Positions 59,542 through 64,000 of a stretch of 64,000 nt of DNA are shown piece by piece. The notes under the pieces are model-generated. The model did not search any database. It saw nothing but the letters and a program-made list of their open reading frames with translations, and was not told where the DNA came from. The first letter of the stretch is position 1. Each line of letters starts with the position of its first letter. The stretch is from assembly GCA_963772165.1 (NCBI GenBank), contig CAVYWA010000005.1:124001-188000 (forward strand), in the 5' to 3' direction. The DNA is from JAGVPT01 sp963772165 (lineage in GTDB: Bacteria; Bacteroidota; Ignavibacteria; UBA10030; UBA8401). The translations under genes were made by a program, and so were the position numbers.

Positions 59542-60273
59542 ATGTATCGCATTAAACTCACCGATTTTGAAGGACCGCTCGACCTGCTTTTGTTTTTTAT
59601 CAAACGGGATGAATTGGATATCTACGACATCCCGATCGCGAAGATCACCAAGGATTTTCTCGAGTACCTGCAATACCTTCAAGAGCTCGACCTCGACATT
59701 GCAGGAGAATTTATCGTCACGGCGGCGGAGTTGATGCAGATCAAAGTTCAAATGCTTCTGCCGCGCATGAATGGCGAGGGCGAGGAGGAACTTGACCCGC
59801 GGGCGGAGCTTGTTCGGCGATTGCTCGATTACAAACGGTACAAGGAGATGGCGGGGGAACTTCAGAGGATGAGCGAGGAACAAAGCAAGGTTTCATACCG
59901 GAAAATTTTTTCGTACGACCCGAAGATTGCCGAAGACCCGAACGAGGAGAATCTTTTGCGGGATGTGACGCTCTTCGATTTGATCGCAGCGTTCAAATAC
60001 GTCGTCGACAGAATGCCGCGGAAGCACGTTCACGAAATCAACAAACTGAATGTGACGCTCGAGGACCAGATCGAGTATATCCTCAATTACTTCAAGAGCA
60101 AAACGGAATCGACTTTTTTGCAGATGGTCGAATCGATGGCGGAGAAAATCCGCATCGTTGTGACGTTCATCGCCTTGCTGGAACTGATAAAGCAAAAGCA
60201 GATCGGCGTGCGCCAGGTCGACCCGTACGGTGAAATGATTATTGTCAAACTACCAACCGAGGTTTCAGCATGA
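59542..60273 (+). CDS. scpA: Segregation and condensation protein A
   Basis: A 243-residue kleisin that bridges SMC heads in the SMC-ScpAB condensin. The N-terminal LTDFEGPLDLLLFFIKRDEL and YDIPIAKITKDFLEYLQYL bind the SMC neck. DIAGEFIVTAAELMQIKVQML follows. The C-terminal winged helix (VVTFIALLELIKQKQIGVRQ) binds the other SMC head. It starts 3 bases after trpS and overlaps scpB by 4 bases. smc is not in the window. Confidence 0.94.
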   Translation: MYRIKLTDFEGPLDLLLFFIKRDELDIYDIPIAKITKDFLEYLQYLQELDLDIAGEFIVTAAELMQIKVQMLLPRMNGEGEEELDPRAELVRRLLDYKRYKEMAGELQRMSEEQSKVSYRKIFSYDPKIAEDPNEENLLRDVTLFDLIAAFKYVVDRMPRKHVHEINKLNVTLEDQIEYILNYFKSKTESTFLQMVESMAEKIRIVVTFIALLELIKQKQIGVRQVDPYGEMIIVKLPTEVSA

Positions 60274-61529
60274 ATGAAGAGCCGAAGGTGGAAGTCTCGA
60301 CTGTTCAAACAGCCGCAGCGGAAGATGCATTGGAGCTGAAAGAAATTATCGAGGCCCTGCTGTTTGCATCCGATGAACAGGTGACGCTGGAGACCCTCAA
60401 GGTCGTCTTTGAGGAGATGGATCGTGATAAACGCGAGGAAGACAAAATCAATCCGACCGGGGATGAGATACGGGCAGCGGTAGATTCATTGAACGCCGAC
60501 TATGGAGAGTCGCGACGTGCCTACAGAATTCAGCGGCTGGCCGGGGGCTACGTGTTTGCGACCGACAAAAAATTTGCCTCGTGGGTTGGAAAACTTTTTA
60601 AAGAAAAAGCGAGGCGCAAGCTTTCTCAAACGGCAGTGGAAACGCTCGCGATCATCGCCTACAAACAACCGATCACAAAATCGGAGATCGAGTTTATTCG
60701 AGGAGTGAATGCAGATTACATTATGAAGACGCTCCTGGAAAAAAACCTTGCTGCAATTGTCGGGCGTGCTCACAGTCCCGGCCGGCCGCTCTTGTACGGG
60801 ACGACTCCTGATTTTCTCAAACATTTCGGGCTGAACGAAATCACCGACCTCCCCAAGCCGAGGGAGATTGAAGAGCTGCTGGGGGAAACCGAACTCGAGG
60901 TCGAGAAGAGAATGCTGGCGAATCAGGAAGAGCTGGAATTCAAAGAAAAATTGCACGAGAAACTTGACCCAAATTCGCGCGCTCCCCACATCCCCAGGAA
61001 GAAATCGAAACTGCAGGAACCGCACCAGGACGACGAGGGGAAAACAGTTATCGAAAAAATAATTTCCGTCCAACCTCTTTCACGTATTCCAGAGAAAGCC
61101 GATAGCGAGCCTGTCGAGAATGGGGAAATTGTTGCTCACGCGCCGTCAAATGAAACGACCGTCATGCAGGATGGGTTGACGGAACAAACGGTGACTCCTT
61201 CCGTCGAAGAACCTGTGAACCCCGGGGTTCAATCGATTGAACAGCCGGCTGAATCAACAGGACCTCAACGAAATGAAATAGAGCCGCAAATTTCGGCCGG
61301 GCCGGCGCAGACGGAAGACAAGCAAATCCGCCGTTCGGAGCCGGATGGGACTGTTCATCCGGATGAAATGAGCACTCACGATTCCGTTGCCCCACAAAAT
61401 AGTACATCGACCGAAGCAGTTGAACCTTCCACCGCCACATGGGGCCAATCTGAAAAGCACGATTCGAAGAAAGGATGGAGTACGTGGAAGGCAAAAATAC
61501 AAACGTTCTTCCGCAAGTTGTTCGGCTAA
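60270..61529 (+). CDS. scpB: Segregation and condensation protein B with long C-terminal extension
   Basis: 419 residues against the usual ~180-220. The N-terminal ~200 hold the two winged helices of ScpB (ALELKEIIEALLFASDEQV, SRRAYRIQRLAGGYVFATD, RRKLSQTAVETLAIIAYKQ, PITKSEIEFIRGVNADYI, GRPLLYGTTPDFLKHFGLNE). Residues ~205-250 are a charged helix. The rest is a low-complexity Glu/Pro/Thr-rich tail ending in a short basic amphipathic stretch (WKAKIQTFFRKLFG). The core role is in condensin with ScpA. The tail is unusual and its end could touch membrane or another protein. Confidence 0.93.
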   Translation: MNEEPKVEVSTVQTAAAEDALELKEIIEALLFASDEQVTLETLKVVFEEMDRDKREEDKINPTGDEIRAAVDSLNADYGESRRAYRIQRLAGGYVFATDKKFASWVGKLFKEKARRKLSQTAVETLAIIAYKQPITKSEIEFIRGVNADYIMKTLLEKNLAAIVGRAHSPGRPLLYGTTPDFLKHFGLNEITDLPKPREIEELLGETELEVEKRMLANQEELEFKEKLHEKLDPNSRAPHIPRKKSKLQEPHQDDEGKTVIEKIISVQPLSRIPEKADSEPVENGEIVAHAPSNETTVMQDGLTEQTVTPSVEEPVNPGVQSIEQPAESTGPQRNEIEPQISAGPAQTEDKQIRRSEPDGTVHPDEMSTHDSVAPQNSTSTEAVEPSTATWGQSEKHDSKKGWSTWKAKIQTFFRKLFG

Positions 61530-62266
61530 ATCGCTTCATCGCGATGGCGGGCGTATCGTCGAGGCGTAAGGCAGAGGAATTGATCCTCAACGGAGAAGTG
61601 ACGGTCAATAAAAACGTTGTAACCGACTTATCTACGAAAGTTTCGCCTTCCACCGACCGCGTTGCCATCAACGGCAGAACAATTTCCATCGAAGAAAAGC
61701 TTGTCTATATTGTTTTGAACAAGCCGAAAGATTATATCACGACGGCGCACGATGAAAAAAACCGGAAGACCGTGTACGACCTTGTGCGTACACGCGAGCG
61801 AATTTTCCCGGTCGGGCGCCTCGACCGAAATACAACGGGCGTCCTTCTCTTTACGAACGATGGGGAACTGGCGCACCGGCTTATGCATCCATCGCATCAA
61901 GTTGATAAAACGTATCATGTTGAATTGACGACGGGTGTTGACCAGAAGGACATCGAGAAAGTCAAGAAGGGCGTTCATATTGAGGATGGAAAAACAGCTC
62001 CTGCACGCGTTGACTCAATTCCCGGGACAAAAAACAAGAATCTGATTATTACGATCCACGAGGGACGGAACAGGCAAGTGCGGAGAATGTTTGAGGCGCT
62101 TGGCTATGAAGTGAAACGGCTGGACCGTGTGCAATATGCCGGACTGACGACTGACGGCCTTCGACGGGGAGGATGGCGTTACCTTTCGAAGCCCGAAGAA
62201 CAAATGCTCAAGAGATTTGCCGGGATGAAAGAACAAGAGCGGCAGGGCAAAGTGATTCATCATTAA
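61475..62266 (+). CDS. rluB: RNA pseudouridine synthase, RluB family
   Basis: 263 residues. N-terminal S4 domain VRLNRFIAMAGVSSRRKAEE with LILNGEVTVN. Catalytic part: LNKPKDYITTAHDEKNRKTV, VGRLDRNTTGVLLFTNDGEL with the catalytic Asp (~116), and IHEGRNRQVRRMFEALGYEV. Of the two family members in the window this one, following scpB, has the gene position typical of rluB, which modifies 23S rRNA U2605 (E. coli numbering). ATG 61475 overlaps scpB by 55 bases; a GTG at 61484 is another option. Confidence 0.92.
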   Translation: MEYVEGKNTNVLPQVVRLNRFIAMAGVSSRRKAEELILNGEVTVNKNVVTDLSTKVSPSTDRVAINGRTISIEEKLVYIVLNKPKDYITTAHDEKNRKTVYDLVRTRERIFPVGRLDRNTTGVLLFTNDGELAHRLMHPSHQVDKTYHVELTTGVDQKDIEKVKKGVHIEDGKTAPARVDSIPGTKNKNLIITIHEGRNRQVRRMFEALGYEVKRLDRVQYAGLTTDGLRRGGWRYLSKPEEQMLKRFAGMKEQERQGKVIHH

Positions 62267-62295
62267 AGCAAAAAAACTCATAAGAAGGTAGCCTT

Positions 62296-63837
62296 ATGCG
62301 ATTTCCTCGCAGCAGCGGAGTTCTTCTCCACCCGACATCTCTTCCAGGTCCCCACGGATCGGGTGATTTCGGCCCCGCCGCATATCATTTTATAGACTGG
62401 CTTGTTGTCGCCGGTCAAAAGTTGTGGCAAATTCTTCCGCTCGGTCCGGTCGGTTTGGGGAACTCCCCCTATATGAGCCTCTCAGCGTTTGCCGGCAATC
62501 CATTGCTGATCGACCTTTCCGAACTTGAGCACAAGGGCTGGCTTCGCGGCGATGAGCTTTCATCGGTGAAGGCTTTTCCGGCGACGCATGTCGATTTCGG
62601 AAAAGTCATTCCCTTCCGCATCAAGTTGCTGCATCATGCGGCGAAAAATTTTTTTGCGCACGCGTCGTCGAACGATAAGGCGGAGTTTGAATCGTTCGAC
62701 CATCAAAACAAAAGCTGGCTCGCCGATTACGCGCTCTTCATGGCGCTGAAGAGCGAACACGACAGTCAAGAATGGTGCGAATGGGACCGCGACATTGCTC
62801 AGCGCAAACCGCCTGCACTTGAAAAAGTACGTGTCGAATTGAGCGAAGAAATTAAGTTCTGGAAATTCACTCAATGGTGTTTCGTCCGCCAGTGGACGGC
62901 ACTCAAAAAATACGCCAACGAAAAAGGAATTCAAATCGTCGGGGATATTCCGATCTTCACGGCATTCCAGAGTTCCGATGTTTGGGCACATCCGGATCTT
63001 TTTTCGCTCGACGAAAATCTTCGCCCCACGATTGTAGCCGGTGTCCCGCCCGATTATTTCAGCGCGACGGGACAGCGTTGGGGAAATCCTCTCTATCGAT
63101 GGGACGTGATGGAACGTGACGGATTTGCGTGGTGGATTGAGCGCATCAAGAGCACGCTTGCCCTTGTCGATATCGTACGGATCGATCATTTTCGCGGCTT
63201 CGCAGCGTACTGGGAGATCCCTGCGGAAGAAAAGACGGCGGTGCATGGCCGATGGGTTGGCGGACCGAAAGAACAGCTGTTCGATACGGTCCTGCTGAAG
63301 CTGGGAAAGCTCCCGATCATCGCTGAAGACCTGGGGCTGATGACCGATGATGTCATCGCATTGCGGGATAGATTTAATTTCCCCGGAATGAAAGTGCTCC
63401 AATTTGCCTTTGCCGGGGACCCCAAGAATCCTTTCCTTCCCCATAACTACTCGCCCAATGTTGTCGTTTATACCGGTACGCACGACAATGATACCACGAT
63501 CGGCTGGTTTACAAGCGCAACGGAGCGAGAGAGAGCCTTCGTCAAAAAATATATCGGCACAGACGGGAAAGAAATCCATTGGGACTTAATCCGGCTCGCG
63601 TCGCAATCGGTTGCCGACATGGCAATCTACCCGATGCAGGACGTGCTGGGGCTCGGGACGGAAGCACGGATGAATTTGCCGGGTAAATCTTCCGGGTACT
63701 GGGAGTGGCGGTTCTCATGGAATCAGGTGGCCGCTTTTCATGCTGCCCGTCTCTACGAAATTACCGCATTATACAAACGCTGTTCATCGGAACGGCTGGA
63801 GCTGCCGGCGTATCCGCACGGCAAGAAATTACCATAG
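62296..63837 (+). CDS. malQ: 4-alpha-glucanotransferase (amylomaltase), GH77
   Basis: A 513-residue enzyme that moves glucan segments between maltodextrins. Family landmarks: RSSGVLLHPTSLPGPHGSGD, WQILPLGPVGLGNSPYMSLS, the 'GDIPIFTAFQSSDVW' loop, GVPPDYFSATGQRWGNPLY. Catalytic Asp lies in VDIVRIDHFRGFAAYW (~294), Glu in PIIAEDLGLM (~341) and the stabilising Asp in GTHDNDTTIGW (~395). It ends GKSSGYWEWRF. Length is typical. It probably helps use storage or imported glucans; no other glycogen genes are here. Confidence 0.95.
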   Translation: MRFPRSSGVLLHPTSLPGPHGSGDFGPAAYHFIDWLVVAGQKLWQILPLGPVGLGNSPYMSLSAFAGNPLLIDLSELEHKGWLRGDELSSVKAFPATHVDFGKVIPFRIKLLHHAAKNFFAHASSNDKAEFESFDHQNKSWLADYALFMALKSEHDSQEWCEWDRDIAQRKPPALEKVRVELSEEIKFWKFTQWCFVRQWTALKKYANEKGIQIVGDIPIFTAFQSSDVWAHPDLFSLDENLRPTIVAGVPPDYFSATGQRWGNPLYRWDVMERDGFAWWIERIKSTLALVDIVRIDHFRGFAAYWEIPAEEKTAVHGRWVGGPKEQLFDTVLLKLGKLPIIAEDLGLMTDDVIALRDRFNFPGMKVLQFAFAGDPKNPFLPHNYSPNVVVYTGTHDNDTTIGWFTSATERERAFVKKYIGTDGKEIHWDLIRLASQSVADMAIYPMQDVLGLGTEARMNLPGKSSGYWEWRFSWNQVAAFHAARLYEITALYKRCSSERLELPAYPHGKKLP

Positions 63838-63884
63838 AAGGATTTTCCGTCTCTCACGGACCTCTCAAGAATACTCTAAGTTTT

Positions 63885-64000
63885 ATGGATCAACACGAAT
63901 ACTTGCAGGAATTGAATGCTCTCATGGCCCGCCGCCGTGAGGAATTAGATCAACTGAGGAAACTTGGTATCGAGCCGTATCCATACGGATTCGAACGCGA
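63885..64000 (+). CDS. lysS: Lysyl-tRNA synthetase, 3' partial
   Basis: The first 38 codons of a class II lysyl-tRNA synthetase, cut by the window edge. DQHEYLQELNALMARRREEL followed by LRKLGIEPYPYGFER matches the N-terminal helix and start of the anticodon-binding OB domain of LysS. The gene begins 48 bases after malQ. Confidence 0.85.
   Translation, partial: MDQHEYLQELNALMARRREELDQLRKLGIEPYPYGFER

Noticed and set aside
58936..59883. 315-codon open frame antisense to trpS and scpA
   Set aside because: It spans two well-supported genes on the other strand and has no domain signature.
62560..63579. 339-codon open frame antisense to malQ
   Set aside because: It lies wholly inside an unmistakable GH77 gene and has no recognisable domain; it is a composition shadow.
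1..64000. tRNA, rRNA, tmRNA or SRP RNA genes
   Set aside because: No T-loop/acceptor patterns or conserved cores were recognised by eye; a covariance-model scan would be needed to exclude them.

Overview
The window reads as one contiguous, gene-dense bacterial chromosome segment of about 50% GC. Nearly all genes have intact homology-bearing frames, and there are no phage or transposase genes. No tRNA or rRNA gene was recognised. Family content points to the FCB superphylum, most likely the Chlorobiota/Ignavibacteriota/Kryptonia side rather than classical Bacteroidia. That content includes pyruvoyl arginine decarboxylase, a stand-alone HNH protein, a DUF6580-type cobalamin ECF component, BtuB with a BtuG-like propeller, and the trpS-scpA-scpB-rluB order. 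Classical TTGACA-17 bp-TATATT promoters and real Shine-Dalgarno sequences also argue against Bacteroidia. The taxonomic call is an inference.

Layout. 1-8.8 kb: surface polysaccharide genes (three GT2 enzymes, a phosphoglycosyl transferase, a flippase) around accA, a thioesterase, a Trm112-like protein and nadC. 8.9-11 kb: an exported GH67 alpha-glucuronidase. 11-15.4 kb: a cobalamin uptake unit made of two separate B12 riboswitches, each with its own terminator, controlling an ECF S component and then a TonB receptor with a BtuG-like lipoprotein. 15.7-20.3 kb: nanE, a zinc-ribbon/DUF2007 protein coupled to a phosphohexomutase homolog that has lost its active-site residues, a lytic transglycosylase and a frameshifted PAP2 phosphatase. 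20.4-22.7 kb, minus strand: pdaD, tyrS (frameshifted) and smpB. 23.2-31.4 kb: guaA, an ABC exporter, a TPR/periplasmic-binding protein, radC and two abundant-looking coiled-coil envelope proteins. 31.5-40.7 kb: phoH, mazG, an amidohydrolase, an unknown basic protein, prmC, dtd, an alkaline-phosphatase-superfamily enzyme and comEC. 40.7-46.2 kb: a disturbed region with a broken GT-C membrane protein, partial copies of neighbouring gene ends, a family of bipartite palindromic repeats, and an ECF sigma/anti-sigma/lipoprotein operon. 46.2-64 kb: housekeeping genes, including a methylmalonyl-CoA mutase large subunit, mtnA with a PfkB kinase, recO, degP, aroC, trpS, scpAB, rluB, malQ and the start of lysS.

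The functional links that stand out are B12 capture (11-15 kb) with a B12-dependent mutase (46 kb), and a possible nucleoside/methylthioribose salvage pair (52-54 kb). The most unusual items are the catalytically dismantled phosphohexomutase paired with a zinc-finger protein, the GT2 protein carrying a gutted phosphoglycosyl transferase domain, the repeat-rich 40.7-46.2 kb region bracketed by a duplicated comEC 3' end, and the sigma/anti-sigma/lipoprotein operon. Four genes carry what look like single-base insertions. At least the one in tyrS is more likely a sequence error than biology.
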